Made by a program: the position numbers and the translations under genes. Under the pieces are notes generated by a model. The model saw only the letters and a list, made by a program, of their open reading frames with translations, searched no databases and was not told the origin of the DNA. A DNA stretch of 64,000 nt, from the NCBI GenBank assembly GCA_000277445.1, contig AJWJ01000065.1:1-64000 (forward strand), in the 5' to 3' direction. Shown here piece by piece: positions 8,528-22,581 of the stretch. This stretch comes from Polysphondylium violaceum. Taxonomy: Eukaryota > Evosea > Eumycetozoa > Dictyosteliales > Dictyosteliaceae. Position 1 is the first letter of the stretch. The number at the start of each line of letters is the position of its first letter.

Positions 8528-11500
8528 TTAAATATTTGGAAGATTTTGATTTGTTAATAAAGTATGATGATTATCTTTTACACTTGAAGCTGGTAAATTT
8601 GGGGAACTATTATTTACACTATTATTACCATTTCCTTTTTTAGAATTACTATTACTATTATTAATTTGATCAGAGTTTAAATTATTTAAAATTCTTTTTA
8701 TATCATTTTCATTTCCATATTTTTGTTTGATTCGATAGTAAAGTTGAAGATCTTCACTTGATTTCCAAAAGAATGATTTAACAGTAGCAAGTGTATAGTT
8801 ATTTGACATTACTTTAGAATTACATAAAATTTCAATCATTTCATCTGGTGTAGGTAATATATTTTCATGATTCTTTAATCCATTATTATTATTATCATTT
8901 TGATGATTATTATTGTTACTATTATTATTCATATCTAAACCTAAATTATGAGCTATATGATAACAAATTCTACGTATTTGTAAATTTGGGGGAGCAAAGT
9001 GACGTAGATTATGTTTTGGAAGTGGAGAGATATTCTTTTCATCTGGATTTGGAGATAGATAAAAAGGATGTTTTTGAGTTTCTTTTTTTGGATAGTTTCC
9101 TTCAAAACAATCTGGTACCCATCTAGGTATAGCATCATAGGATTCATTTCCAGTGAATTGATCAATTTTAGATCTTAATCTTATCGTACCTTTGGTTTCT
9201 TCACTAATAACAATTTCTGTATTTTTTGGTAAATCAAATATTAATTTACCCTTGTTTTTGTTATTTTGACTATTATTATTTTGATTATTATTTATATTCT
9301 TTTTTTTATCATTATCTATATTATTACTATTATCTAAACTATTACTTAAAATATTATTATAAATTAATTGTCTTTTTTTATACCAAAAAGTAAATAAAGA
9401 TTGAATGATAGATTCACCTAAATTGATTGAAATATCATCTTCAGTTGAACGAAATGTAAAACCAACGTTTGAGAGATTGGCATCGGCTTGAAAACATTGA
9501 GGTGATTCAAGACAAATAAATAAACTACCTGTTTTTGTATCTGTTGTAAACCATTTTGGTATACTTATAATTTCATTGATTTCCTGAGCAACTTGATCAA
9601 AATCAACATTGCTTCCAAATGATTTAATTTCTTTACCTTGGGTTACATCCCATAATTGTACACAACCACTATTGTCTTTGGTCAATACTTCTCTACGATT
9701 ATTTAATACAAGATTCTTTATTATACCTGGTCTACCTGGTATAGTAATATCTGCTTCTTGAATAACAATATCTACACTATTACATTGTTCATCACTAATA
9801 CATTTTAATTGTTCTTTTTGTGGTTGTTGTTGTTGTTGTTGTTGATGTATATTTAAATGATTATTAAAATTAAAATTAAAATCATTATTACTATTATTAC
9901 TATTATTACTATTACTACTATTGATGAAATTATTCTTATCATAAATTTCAGTGATATTATAATTCTTTATCGTTGGATCAGTGGTTGATACCCATAGAGA
10001 TTTATCTCTATCATTGTGAAGCATTGATAAAATGGAGTCTTGTTCTTTACAAACTAGAATAGAGTTGAAGGTAGATAAATCAGTCATAAATATAGAACCA
10101 TCTCTACCACCTGAAAATACATGAGAAAAACAAGAGTTTGCCTCTAGACTCCAAACAGAATCATTGAAAAGATCGTCAAATACTTGAATACAACTTTGTT
10201 GACCAATATCCCATAGTCTAAATGTACCATCACTACTGGCCGATATCAATCTTTTGCAATCGGGACTCAATATGATACTGCGGACATTATCTGTATGTCC
10301 TTTTAATTTAAATGACATTTGACCATTTCTTAAATCCCAACATCTAATGGCTCTTTCTGTTGATCCTGATAATACCATATTTGCATCCTCTGATAATGCT
10401 AAACTATAAATAGATATACCTTCTCCTCCTGCTGCTCCTGTAAGTATTGAATTCTTTTTAAACATTGGTGAAATACCATTGTTACTATTGTTTGGTGGTG
10501 GTGATGATGGTGATGTTGAGAGATCTTTATTGTTATCATCATCTTGTTGTTGTTCTTGGTCAACATTATTATCTATAACACCATTACTACTACTATTACT
10601 TTTATTATTTCTATTGTTACTTAAAGTTATTGGAGTTGAATTTGATGATGAAGATGGTGTTGTTGTTGATGATTGATCATTATTAATACTATTACAATTG
10701 CTATTATTATTTAATAAAGTAGTTGTCATTGCACATATATTTAAATCCCAAACTAAAATATGAGAATCTAATCCTGCAGATGCAAAGTAATTTACTTTGG
10801 GTGAATATGATAATACTTTAACATAGTCATCATGTTTCTTTAGTGTTCTTATACATTCTTCTGAATCTGTATTCCAAATTTTAATAGTTGTATCTGATGA
10901 ACATGATACCACTAAATAATATAAGTATTAATAAGATATATCAATATATCTAGATATCTATAACTTACTAATTTGATCTTTTTCACTAATAAATATATCA
11001 TTGACCCAATCTGTATGATCTTCATATGATTTTTTGAATTTCATCTTATTATTATTATTATTATTTAATGTACATGTTTGTTGTTTAAACTCTTTTTCCT
11101 TTTTATCATCTTGCTCTTCTTTATCATCTCCATCGTCATCATCATCTATATCATCTACATCGGCACTAGTTTTAATAGACTTTTTACCAGTATTACTATT
11201 ACTACTATTACTACTACTCTTATCATAATAAGATTTAATGGTAGAATCTCTACCAGCTGAATAAAATATAGAATTACTGTAATCATAACAAATACTATTT
11301 ACACCAAAACAATGTTTATCTTGAATAGATACATTTTCAATTGTATTTGATACTGAATAGCTTATTTTAAACTTTTGAGGTTTCATTGGTTTATGTTGAA
11401 TCATATTTTGATTATAACTACTTTGTTGTTGTAAGAATCCACTTGATCCTCCATTTACTCTATTGCTACTATTACTATTACTATTACTACTACTCTCTCC

Positions 11501-11644
11501 TATATTTATTGATGAAGAAGGTATCATTGGTGAAATCTGTTGTTGTTGCTGCTGCTGTAATTGTCCCTGTTGTCTCAGTTGTCTAGTTCTATCACTACTG
11601 TAGTAATTTATCATGAGTATGTATGTATATATATGAAAACCCAA
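8528..11644 (-). CDS. WDR48/UAF1-like WD-repeat activator of deubiquitinases
   Basis: Two exons (11644-10969 and 10911-8528; 57-nt intron GTAAGT..TTTAG) give up to 1019 residues. WD repeats begin after a Gln/Ser-rich lead. The diagnostic stretch SAGRDSTIKSYY, then HTDWVNDIFI, then VSCSSDTTIKIWN, HDDYVKVLSYSP and SAGLDSHILVWDLN runs in the same order as in WDR48. Further repeats follow (HTDNVRSIILSP, SASSDGTFRLWDIG). The C-terminal 250 residues resemble the DUF3337 ubiquitin-like region (FAPPNLQIRR; TVKSFFWKSSEDLQLYYRIK). In animals and fungi the protein binds and activates USP1/USP12/USP46-type deubiquitinases. Asn/Gln tracts expand the length over the usual 680. The start may instead be M11 at 11614, since the first ten residues are unlike the family. 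Confidence 0.88.
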
Positions 11645-12515
11645 TAAATTAATTTTAATAAAAAAAAAAAAAAAAGAATCAATGTATAATCTAATCTGAT
11701 AAAATAAAAATGAAAAAAAAAGGGGTGACAGGGGTTGATATGATATTGTATATATGTATCTTGCTATTGTATTATTGTTATTACTTTTACTCTTATAGTT
11801 GTATATGAGTGTGATTCATGAAAGAAAAAAAAGCCTTCAAAAAGCTATTTCTATTAAAATGTGTATAGATTCATTACAGATATATGTTTATAAAAAATGG
11901 GTATTTGGTGTTATCAAATTAACGTAACGAGAATATAATGAAGGGTTGTTGTGCAAGAATATCTCAAAAAAAAAACCAAAGTCTTTTTTTTGTTTTTTTT
12001 TGTTTTTTATTTATTTATTTTACTATGAAAGAAATAGTTCAAATTCGAGTTGGAAAACAGGAGCTTTATACCTGATTTGATATTATTCTGCTACTCTTGA
12101 GCTATTGTGAGGATAATTTGGTGTTGTCCGCAGTAGATCTACAGCATCAAATGTTTGGCAACGAAATTTGAAACTCCAAAGAGTTTCAAATTTTCTATAA
12201 AAAGTAATACTGTTTTAAAATCAATATATAATAATAGAATCAAATAAACAATTATAATTGTCTATAACTAATTATTTTTTCATTCTATTATTAATTTTTC
12301 CTTTAAAAAAGTATCACTTTTTATTAGAAAGTTTAGTTTGGGTGGTTAGGTAGGACTCTTGATATTTTATTTTTTATTTTTTTTATTAAAAAATGGAAGT
12401 AGTTAATCGTTTTAAATATTACTCCGACATAAGGTAATTGAATAATAAATATAAGAAGTAGTGGATATAATGAATGAATAAACATGAGATTATTATTCAT
12501 AGTTTATTTAATTTA
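11645..12515. other. Intergenic with a 13-bp perfect hairpin
   Basis: AT-rich sequence without coding support. From about 12055 to 12195 the composition is richer in G and C and ends in a perfect stem (12164-12176 with 12181-12193, loop CAAA). The block could be a structured RNA or a terminator-type palindrome. I do not recognise the family. Confidence 0.45.
12164..12193. repeat. Perfect 13-bp inverted repeat, 4-nt loop
   Basis: Arms AAATTTGAAACTC and GAGTTTCAAATTT pair without mismatch around CAAA. It closes a GC-richer intergenic block and is followed by a short T run. Confidence 0.75.
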
Positions 12516-14212
12516 TTATGAGCTTTTGTTGATATGAATATTGATATTGTAGAGTTGATTATCAGCACCACTTAATGCATCCATGGTTGAATTGACTGGA
12601 ATATTATTGGCAGTGGTAACATTAAGACTCATATTTGAAGTCCAGTTACTTCTGGCAGTTTCCAAAAATGAATTTGCATCAATAACTTGACCTACCATGT
12701 AATGTCCATTATCTGACCATCTCTATAATAATAAAAATTGGTATTAGTATGAAAAAACAATTAGTAATGAATGATAATAAACTTACTGGACATTGGAAAG
12801 CATAGGTGGAGCCATTGGTAGTGCTTCCATTGCATTGCATTTGTACGGCGAAACTGCAACCCTAAATAATAAAAAGTATTAATAAAAATTTAGATCTTAT
12901 TATCTGGATATATATAACTTACTTGAGCAAAGGTGTGATCGTTCTCATAGATAATAAGGCAGTAATAGACAACATTATCAAGAGTCTTTACACCTTGGAA
13001 ACCTGGTGGATAACTATTCATTAATGTTGAAAAAAAGATGAAAATTATTAATAAAAATTCAATTATTCATAATTTGATTGGATTACTTACACAATAGCAC
13101 CAGCATCAACCATTTTGTCAAGCTTAATACCCATTTCAGTGGTTTGGTTGTCTTTACCTGGATTAATAGCATTTGATAGAGCTTGAGAAGGAACTTGCCA
13201 ATCATTATTTGTATCCCAATTAAAAATTTGAACTCTTATAGTATATTGTCCTATAAATTAAATAAGTTAGCAACGACCATATATTTAAAAAACAAGTGAT
13301 ATACATACTATTGATCCAATTCCACAAATAAGCCAGACCAACAAATACAATTGCAAAGCAAAGACAAGCAGCGACAGCTCCAATAACAAATTCTGGAACA
13401 ACAAAAGCGACTTCAAGACCAACCTCAGCAGCGGCAGCACCAAGACGTTCAGCAAAAGCAGAAACCAAGAAACCGAGACCATCAGACACAAAGCCTGAAA
13501 TAGTTTTGGCCAACATCATAGCAATAACAGATTCAACAGCCATAGTGCCTAAACCGATATTGTAAGAGTGGATACCTGCAACAGAACCACTTTGAGAATA
13601 GGTACCTATTTTAAAATAAAGTTAGAAATCTAAACATCACCAAAACAAAACAAAAACTTACCAAATTGAACAAGAGCTTCATATTTGGTATCGGTATCAC
13701 CTTGAGAGGCTCTAATTTTTTTGTTTTCAAAGGAAACTGGGTTAATTGATTGAGTAAAACTCCAAACAGAACCTAATTATTATTTTAAAATTAGTTTAAT
13801 AATGTATTATTTATGAAAAATAAAAATACATACCTGAACTACTCCAGGCCATGTAGAATTGATCACCAGTATCTGTATCTTCAACTTCAACCCAAGCTGT
13901 ATCTGGATTATTACTAATGTTTGTATAGACTGGTTGTAAATCATTTTGAGCTTTGGTTTCAATATCTTTGATTTTGCCGAAATTGTTGTTCATGTAGGCA
14001 GCCTTGTTTTCATCGTTGGTCATCAAGAGTGGTTGTTTGTTTGGAGTGACGTTGTTGGTACCACTAGACAAACTTGTGAGACCAGTAGCAGCATGGAGAG
14101 CACGGTATTTTTTGACAGACTCGCCGAGTGTGCCAATGATTCTTAATCTACCTTGATAAACATTTGGTAAATCATCTGGATGGTTAAGTCTAACTGGTTT
14201 TCTAATGGTCAT
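12516..14212 (-). CDS. Unrecognised seven-exon protein with Ala/Gly-rich hydrophobic core
   Basis: Seven exons on the minus strand: 14212-13834, 13772-13662, 13605-13309, 13250-13091, 13013-12923, 12861-12787 and 12722-12516. All introns are 56-77 nt with GTAAGT/GTATGT..TAG, and phases agree throughout, giving 439 residues. There is no N-terminal signal peptide. Residues about 185-262 form a long, uncharged Ala/Gly/Val-rich stretch (GFLVSAFAERLGAAAAE, FVIGAVAACLCFAIVFVG) that could be two hydrophobic or amphipathic helices. It is flanked by polar, probably beta-rich regions. The C-terminal part has a pair of cysteine clusters (VYYCLII, GCSFAVQMQCNG, FQCP), conserved-looking aromatics and several NxS/T sites. 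I do not recognise the family. Hydrophilic-hydrophobic hairpin-hydrophilic architecture is compatible with a membrane-inserting protein, but that is inference. Confidence 0.75.
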
Positions 14213-15335
14213 ATTTGTATAAGTAAATTTATAATTTGATTAAAATTTAAATTAAAAACATCAATATCAATTGAGCCTTTTATACTTTTTTTTTTGTCCA
14301 GCGCACTCTAAAAAATTGTTTTAGATTATTTTTTTTTTTTTTCCTTTTTTGCAAAGTTTGCCCTTTTTCAAAGTTTTTGAGATTTATGAAAAAATGTTGA
14401 GTATGAATATAAACATTCAATGAAGTTGATGATTTGGTGTTATTAAATTTGTTAAAAAAATTAATTCATATTTAGTTTAAGTTTTGTTTTAGTATTTTTT
14501 TAATTAAATAAATGTGATATATTTGATTTATGAATTAAAGGAATTTATTCAAAAATCAAATATAGAAGAAATAAAATATTTAATATATCATTTTAAACAT
14601 TTAAAACGACAATTATTTCTTTTTTTCAATCAATGTAATAATTTCTATAGTATTTTCCAAAGAGATAAATTGTGTTGGGGGGACTCTACTTTTTTAATAT
14701 ATTTAATACAGAAAAGATTTATGAAAAAGGGTGTAAGGGATCAATGATTTCTAAAAAAAGTCGGGGAGAGTGTAAAGAGAATAAAAAAAAAAAAAAAAAA
14801 GACAAGTGATGGAAAAGGGGGAGTCCCTTGCATATTGGACAAAATGGATTTTTTTTCACAAATTTTTTTAAATTATTGGGCTTCAAGTAAGCAGTGGTGG
14901 TGATATGTTGAAAATGCTGATTCTTCATACTACCACCCGTAACGGACAATTGACAAGCAACAAACTATCTATTTTGATTACCTTTTAATCGAATTTTAAT
15001 TGAAATTTAAATACACCTATATACTATATAGTAAATTAATAATGCGATTTTTAAATAATACCTATAATAGGGACGATCACTACTCCATATGCACATACAC
15101 ATATACATATACATATAAATTAAACTGATGTGCACTGTTTAGAAATAATTGTGATCATGTGATGTATGTGTTGTGTTTTACAGAGGCAGCTATTGTTGGT
15201 CGCTACTGCCTCTAAGAGATTGATCAAGGCACCTTCCAACATGATTCATAATTAGAGCTCATTTTAAATTCACACAATTATGTGACCTTATTTTTTTGAA
15301 TGAATCAGTGGTGTAAGATGAGCAGACCAAATACC

Positions 15336-15373
<38 letters not shown>

Positions 15374-15742
15374 CTAAAAAAATTAAGAATTTGTCTTGAT
15401 AACATCTTTATAATGAATTCTTAGCATCTGATTAGTAGTATTATGATCGTCTTTCAATAATATAGATTATACTAGTGCGCACAGCTTTATTCATCACTCA
15501 CTCTGCAAACGCCTTTATGTGCGTGTGCACACAATCTTTACATACACATTCTTTTTTTGTACATTTACATAACAACAGCAATAACAACAGCAGACATATA
15601 GGTTTAAGCATCTATACTATTAAAACAACAACAACAACAATAATAATATTACGACTATAGTATTACACAACAAACACTCATATCATTCAAACAACAATTA
15701 CACTACAACTACAGCAGCAACTTATACAATATCAAGATAACA
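14213..15742. other. Intergenic, 1.5 kb, divergent upstream region
   Basis: This is the shared upstream DNA of the unknown gene (minus) and the DYRK gene (plus). It contains a 34-nt T run (15340-15373), a short GC-rich hairpin block near 15182-15240, and CA-repeat/CAA-rich leader sequence just before 15743. Open frames at 14514-14747 and 14719-14949 are AT-driven and unsupported. Confidence 0.5.
15182..15213. repeat. GC-rich 8-bp hairpin in AT-rich DNA
   Basis: AGAGGCAG (15182-15189) pairs perfectly with CTGCCTCT (15206-15213) around a 16-nt loop. The GC-richer block continues to about 15240 (AAGGCACCTTCC can form a small second stem). GC islands in such genomes often mark structured RNAs, but I recognise no family. 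Confidence 0.6.
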
Positions 15743-18117
<2,375 letters not shown>

Positions 18118-18216
18118 TAATATATATAAAATTAGGAAAGGTTATTGTGAAAACCATTGCCTCCTAATAATCCTATTTTTTTTAAAACCAAATAGATTGA
18201 TCCAATAGTTTTTTTA

Positions 18217-18460
18217 TTATAAAATTGTACAACCAGCATATTTATCTAAATCTGGATCAGAATCAAGTGAAGTTATTTTTGAATTTTCTAAACTACTAGA
18301 GTTGGGAGTTGTTTGAGTCACAAATTCGGCCTTTTTAGTTTTTTCAATATTACCTCCTGGTTGATTAAGATGATTTAAAGTATCTTTAAAATTTTTTTTA
18401 ATTGTTAATATTTTTGTGATCAAGCGAAATCTCTAGAGAAAACATACCAAGAATAGTCAT
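18217..18460 (-). CDS. 59-residue protein with C-terminal CaaX box
   Basis: Two exons: 18460-18448 (only ATG ACT ATT CTT G) and 18383-18217. A 64-nt GTATGT..AAAG intron joins them in phase. The product starts MTILDTLNHLNQPGGN, is polar with Lys/Ser/Thr in the middle, and ends DKYAGCTIL. The final four residues CTIL are a typical CaaX box; the terminal Leu favours geranylgeranylation by GGTase-I. Nothing else resembles a Ras-family or G-gamma protein (no coiled coil or NPF-type motif), so the function is unknown. The 3' end faces the DYRK gene 100 bp away. The intron model rests on splice signals and frame agreement; a non-spliced alternative start at 18423 gives 68 residues with the same tail. 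Confidence 0.65.
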
Positions 18461-18823
18461 TATTTTCAATTTTAGCAAAAAATAAAAAAGAGTTTGGCAT
18501 AAAAAAGGATAATTTTATATTCGCATCCTCAATATACATACGAAATAAAATAATATTTTTAAAAAAAATAAAATAAATACAATTCTCCCTCTTTCATTCA
18601 CCCACATCCATACCCCCACATCCATCTCAAATAATCGATCTATTGTTACACCCAAAAATTAAAAAAATTTCTATTAATAGATAAAAAATGTAAGTTGGAT
18701 GAAATTATTTAAAAAGTAAACATTTTGGATGAAATTGTTTAAAAAGTAAACATTTACTGTTTCCAAATATTATTATTTTTATTATAATAATATTTTTTTA
18801 TTTTTAAAATCATATAAACGCAC
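18461..18823. other. Intergenic, 0.36 kb
   Basis: AT-rich upstream DNA of the CaaX gene and downstream DNA of the APH-like kinase. A direct repeat (GGATGAAATT.TTTAAAAAGTAAACATTT) occurs twice at about 18697-18753. No gene is seen. Confidence 0.5.
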
Positions 18824-20227
18824 CTATGGTAAAAGATATGAAGTTAAAAATGTAGGTTGAACTTTATCCATTATATTTGAATGATCATGAATAAAAGTTG
18901 ATATTTGATTATGAAAGAATTCAATTGAATGATCTGGAATTGAGGGTGTCATCAAAGTAAATAATTGGAACCATTTTTCAACACCAGTTACATAACGAGT
19001 CATGCAATAATCACGAGGATAGAGTTTGACTTGATCTATGGGGATTTGTTTAATGAGTTGATTGTAATAAGAATCAAATAAAGTATCTTCATATTGTCTT
19101 CTTAGATCAATAGAGGCATTACTAATGATAAATTGAGAGATTTCAAAAAATGGATCAAATACACCAACGACAGGATAATCAAAGAGATAAAAAGCGGGTA
19201 AATGATTGTGATCTATTTGAGTAGAGGTCTTGTACATTATATTACCAGCATGAAAATCTCCATGGCAAAAAGTAAATGGTGTGTTGGGATTTGAAATATT
19301 ATAGGATTCTTGAAAGAGTTGCCAACTTGAATGCTCACAATACTTTTCCATAGTGTCGATAAAGAGGTCAGCGTGCAAGAGTTTACTATTTGGATCTTTG
19401 GCAAGTCTTTCAAGAGTAGGTCTAGCAGTTGATTTCCATAATTTTACAATAGATTCAATGGCAGAGACCCAATCTTTTTGATTTTGACCTTGAATGTGAT
19501 CAACATTTTTCAACCATGGATATTTGGAAAAGAGTGAATAGTCTCTCCAATGAGTTGCATGGAGAGAAGAGATGCTTGTAAATACATCATTGATTACATT
19601 AAACTTTTCTAGATCAGAGAGGTTGAATCTTGGATCGGCACCCCAACATTGATTGCCCAACATTTTGCCCAAATGTGCATAGTTGTTGGAAAGATCTTCC
19701 ATAATGACACAATAGGTTCCATCCAAAGATGATCCATTGGCATAATAAGCTTTTGGGACAAAAGAGAGATTATGAATCCCCTCTTCTTGGTCATTGTTCA
19801 TAGACATTTGATAGAAATGTGCCTCTCTTGGTAAATTCAAAAAAGCAGACCAATTGAGTGACTTGTAATCTCTGCCAACAAATTTCATCATTAGGCTCGA
19901 TGGTAAATTTACGCTGTTGGCATAGGTGATTGAATTTGTATTCCAATTTAATTTTACTCTAACAAGAGTAGCACAAAGACCACCATCAATATTGGTACTA
20001 TCGAGTGAAAATGACTCTACTGGAGGAAGATTTTGAGCGGCCAAAATTTTATTTAAAAACTCTAGAGTAATTTCATGTGGATAAATAATAGCGTCTTTAA
20101 GAAACTTTGTTTCAACCCGAGAGAATCTACTACGGCCCAATAATAATCCCAAGAGGGTTCTCTTGAAATATCTAAATAAGGAACCCAAATAGTATTGATA
20201 TAAAATACAAATTCTTTTAATAATCAT
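18824..20227 (-). CDS. APH/CHK-type small-molecule kinase-like protein
   Basis: A single exon of 467 residues. A hydrophobic/basic N-terminus (about 6-31) may be a signal anchor. The core belongs to the aminoglycoside-phosphotransferase / choline-kinase / EcKinase-like fold. The catalytic Brenner-type motif is TFCHGDFHAGNIMY (about 318-331), with Asp and Asn placed as in the family. The metal-binding aspartate follows in YLFDYPVVGVFDPFFEISQF (about 347-366). The ATP-binding half contains LMMKFVGRD, where the Lys fits the nucleotide-binding lysine, and YCVIMEDLS at the hinge, both typical. Members phosphorylate hydroxyl groups of small molecules, but substrates vary and cannot be read from the sequence. 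Family members usually have D-W/F-Q after the aspartate; here it is D-Y-P. Confidence 0.82.
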   Translation of the reverse strand: MIIKRICILYQYYLGSLFRYFKRTLLGLLLGRSRFSRVETKFLKDAIIYPHEITLEFLNKILAAQNLPPVESFSLDSTNIDGGLCATLVRVKLNWNTNSITYANSVNLPSSLMMKFVGRDYKSLNWSAFLNLPREAHFYQMSMNNDQEEGIHNLSFVPKAYYANGSSLDGTYCVIMEDLSNNYAHLGKMLGNQCWGADPRFNLSDLEKFNVINDVFTSISSLHATHWRDYSLFSKYPWLKNVDHIQGQNQKDWVSAIESIVKLWKSTARPTLERLAKDPNSKLLHADLFIDTMEKYCEHSSWQLFQESYNISNPNTPFTFCHGDFHAGNIMYKTSTQIDHNHLPAFYLFDYPVVGVFDPFFEISQFIISNASIDLRRQYEDTLFDSYYNQLIKQIPIDQVKLYPRDYCMTRYVTGVEKWFQLFTLMTPSIPDHSIEFFHNQISTFIHDHSNIMDKVQPTFLTSYLLP

Positions 20228-20843
20228 ATTTTATTTGAATAAATTATAAATAAATGAATGTTCATTTAAAAAAAAAAACTAAAATTTTTTTTTTCTGTGT
20301 GAAAGACACCATCAATCAAATGTTGCTTTTGTCAAATAATGAGAAAAAGAAAAGAATTATGCTTTATGAGAAAAAGGAACGAATAATAGGGTTATAAGGA
20401 CCTTTTTGCTAAAAAAAGGCTTTTAGAATAATTGTTTTTCAAATAAAGATGAGTTGATTCGTGATTTGTCTCTGTTAAATGTGTGATGTATACAAAAATG
20501 ACAACAAAAAAATAAACTGGTAAAAGTGGGGGAGGGGGGAAAAAATGGGGTGTAGTGGTTATCCTACATAATATGCATATTATGTGTATGAGTAGAGATG
20601 ATCAATAATGGTATATCAAAGTGTAGGTTATGTTCTCTCCCCAATTGAGAAATTAATTTAATTTTTAATTATTACACAAAAAAGTATAAATAAACTCTTG
20701 TTAATAATTTCATTCATAACAAAAGATAATCTATCTCTCTATCTATCTCTCTATCTCTATCTATCTATATTTCCATTTAAACAGCCTTATAAACCAAAAA
20801 AAAAAAAAAAAAAAGAAAAACAAAGAAATTTGAAAAAAAAAAT
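20228..20843. other. Divergent intergenic region, 0.6 kb
   Basis: Upstream DNA for the APH-like kinase (minus) and the SMP-30 gene (plus). It contains a G-rich patch (20528-20555), a palindromic ATAATATGCATATTAT-like site at about 20569-20586, CTAT repeats (20731-20768) and a 19-nt A run just before the start at 20844. Confidence 0.5.
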
Positions 20844-21873
20844 ATGAAATCGTTCATTTTTGTTTTGTTGGTGCTGGGATTAACCCTATGCTGTGCAATG
20901 GAAAACAATAACAATATCATTCAAGACACTGACGAAGTGGAAAGCGTTCCCTTTCTCCGTGCAAACTTCTTGTATCATGCCTACGCAATATTGGGTGAAG
21001 GTGCCTATTGGTCAACTCAAGATGAATTATTATATTGGATAGACATTGAAGGTAGAAAATTATTTGCGTAAGTAATCGATTTGAGATATTATGATTTATA
21101 AATAGATATTAATTAATGAAAAAAATAGATGGGATCCAAGAAAAATGACAAATACAGTGACTCAACTGAGTGCAAGACCAGGAACAGTTGTACAAAGAAC
21201 CAATGGTGAATTGTTGATTGCCCTTCAAGGTGGTATTGTAACCTATAACACAGTAACAAAAGAGAGCAAAGTCGTTGCCCATCCAGACAAAAATGTCCAC
21301 AACAGATATAACGATGGTAAATGTGATCCACAGGGACGATTTTGGATTGGTACAATGAACTTGGACGCAAGCTCACCTACTGCCAGTTTATACACTATTG
21401 GTGACGGCTTTAATACACAAACCAAATTATCAAATGTCAGAATTAGTAATGGTATCATTTGGTCTTTGGATAGCAAGAAAATGTATTACATTGACACACC
21501 TACTCTTGGCGTAGACGAGTATGATTTTGATGCTGCCAGTGGAACCATTTCCAATAAAAAGAGAATCATCACATTCTCTGGACCAGACGGATCCCCAGAT
21601 GGTATGACTATTGATGCTCAAGGTAATCTTTGGATTGCCCATTGGGAGGGTGGTAAAGTAAGTAAATGGAATCCAAACACTGGTAAACGTCTTCTCGAGG
21701 TATTGGTTCCCAATGTAACTAGAGTTACATCTGTTGCTTTTGGTGGTCCAAATCTTGCCACTCTTTACATTACAACCGCTAGAGAAAGTAGACAACCAAG
21801 TTCAGGTGCCTTATTCCAATACCAATTCTTAGATGGTACCAAAGGTGTAGCTGCTCATAAATTTAGAGGTTAA
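20844..21873 (+). CDS. Secreted SMP-30/gluconolactonase/regucalcin family protein
   Basis: Two exons (20844-21067, 21129-21873; 61-nt intron) give 322 residues. Residues 1-17 (MKSFIFVLLVLGLTLCC) are a signal peptide. The rest is a six-bladed SMP-30 propeller. Predicted metal ligands are all present: E52 in LGEGAYW, N136 in YNDGKCDPQGRFWIGTM, N182 in ISNGIIW and D232 in SPDGMTIDAQGNLWIAHW. The family hydrolyses sugar or other lactones with a divalent cation. Animal regucalcin is cytosolic, so the signal peptide here suggests a secreted or vesicular lactonase. It is convergent with TPRKB, with 92 bp between the stop codons. Confidence 0.9.
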
Positions 21874-21965
21874 ATAATTGAATTTAAATTTGAAATAAAT
21901 TTATGATGACTCTAATATCATATGTATTATTAACAAATACTCTCTATTATTTATATTTAATTTAT

Positions 21966-22581
21966 TTATAATAAACCTTTGATTGCCATTGTATTAAATA
22001 TTGAGTTCTTTAATAAATCAATGTCTTCATTAGTTGCCTTGAGTTCTTTATCATTAATTCCATATAATTTCCTTGACAATTCTTTATCGAAAAAGGGATT
22101 TAATGTATCGAGTGAATGTGATGATTGATCAATTTGTTCACCTTGAACCATACTTTTAATTTGATCAAACTTTTCTTGTTTACCATTAAATAATACTATA
22201 TAAAATTCTTTATCTTCATTTTGTAATCCAAAGTTCTTTAATGATTCTCTAATCTAAATATGATAATTATCATTTTATTAATACATCATCTATATAAATA
22301 AATTGAATAATAGATATTACATTTGTATTTGGTGATAATCTAAAAATCAATTCAGTGTGAATATTATTTGTTGTAAGTTTACCAGTAGCCAAAGTAGCAA
22401 CAGCTTTAGTTGCAGCTAATAAAAGTTGTTGATGATTAATGATTGGTTTACAATTAATGATTGCCCATTCAAGTTGACCTTTAAGTAATTCAGTCATAAT
22501 ATCTTTGGTATTTAAAACATCTTTATATAATAAAATAGTTATTTCATATCCTGGATATAATACGATTGGATAAGTTTTCAT
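21966..22581 (-). CDS. tprkb: TPRKB / Cgi121, KEOPS (EKC) complex subunit
   Basis: Two exons (22581-22321, 22253-21966; 67-nt intron with donor GTAATA) give 182 residues. The sequence tracks human TPRKB along its length: hydrophobic start with LLYKDV, then EWAIINCKPIINHQQLLLAATKAV, GKLTTNNIHTELIFRLSPNTN directly before the intron, then IRESLKNFGLQ and the C-terminal EDIDLLKNSIFNTMAIKGLL. KEOPS adds threonylcarbamoyl to A37 of ANN-decoding tRNAs. Cgi121/TPRKB binds the kinase subunit Bud32/PRPK and the tRNA CCA end. Length is close to the usual 175. The ATG at 22581 was preferred to upstream open codons because it starts the aligned region. Confidence 0.9.

Noticed and set aside
15340-15373. 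34-nt T run as possible retroelement poly(A) tail
   Set aside because: No element body, target-site duplication or coding remnant beside it; homopolymer runs are common throughout this sequence.
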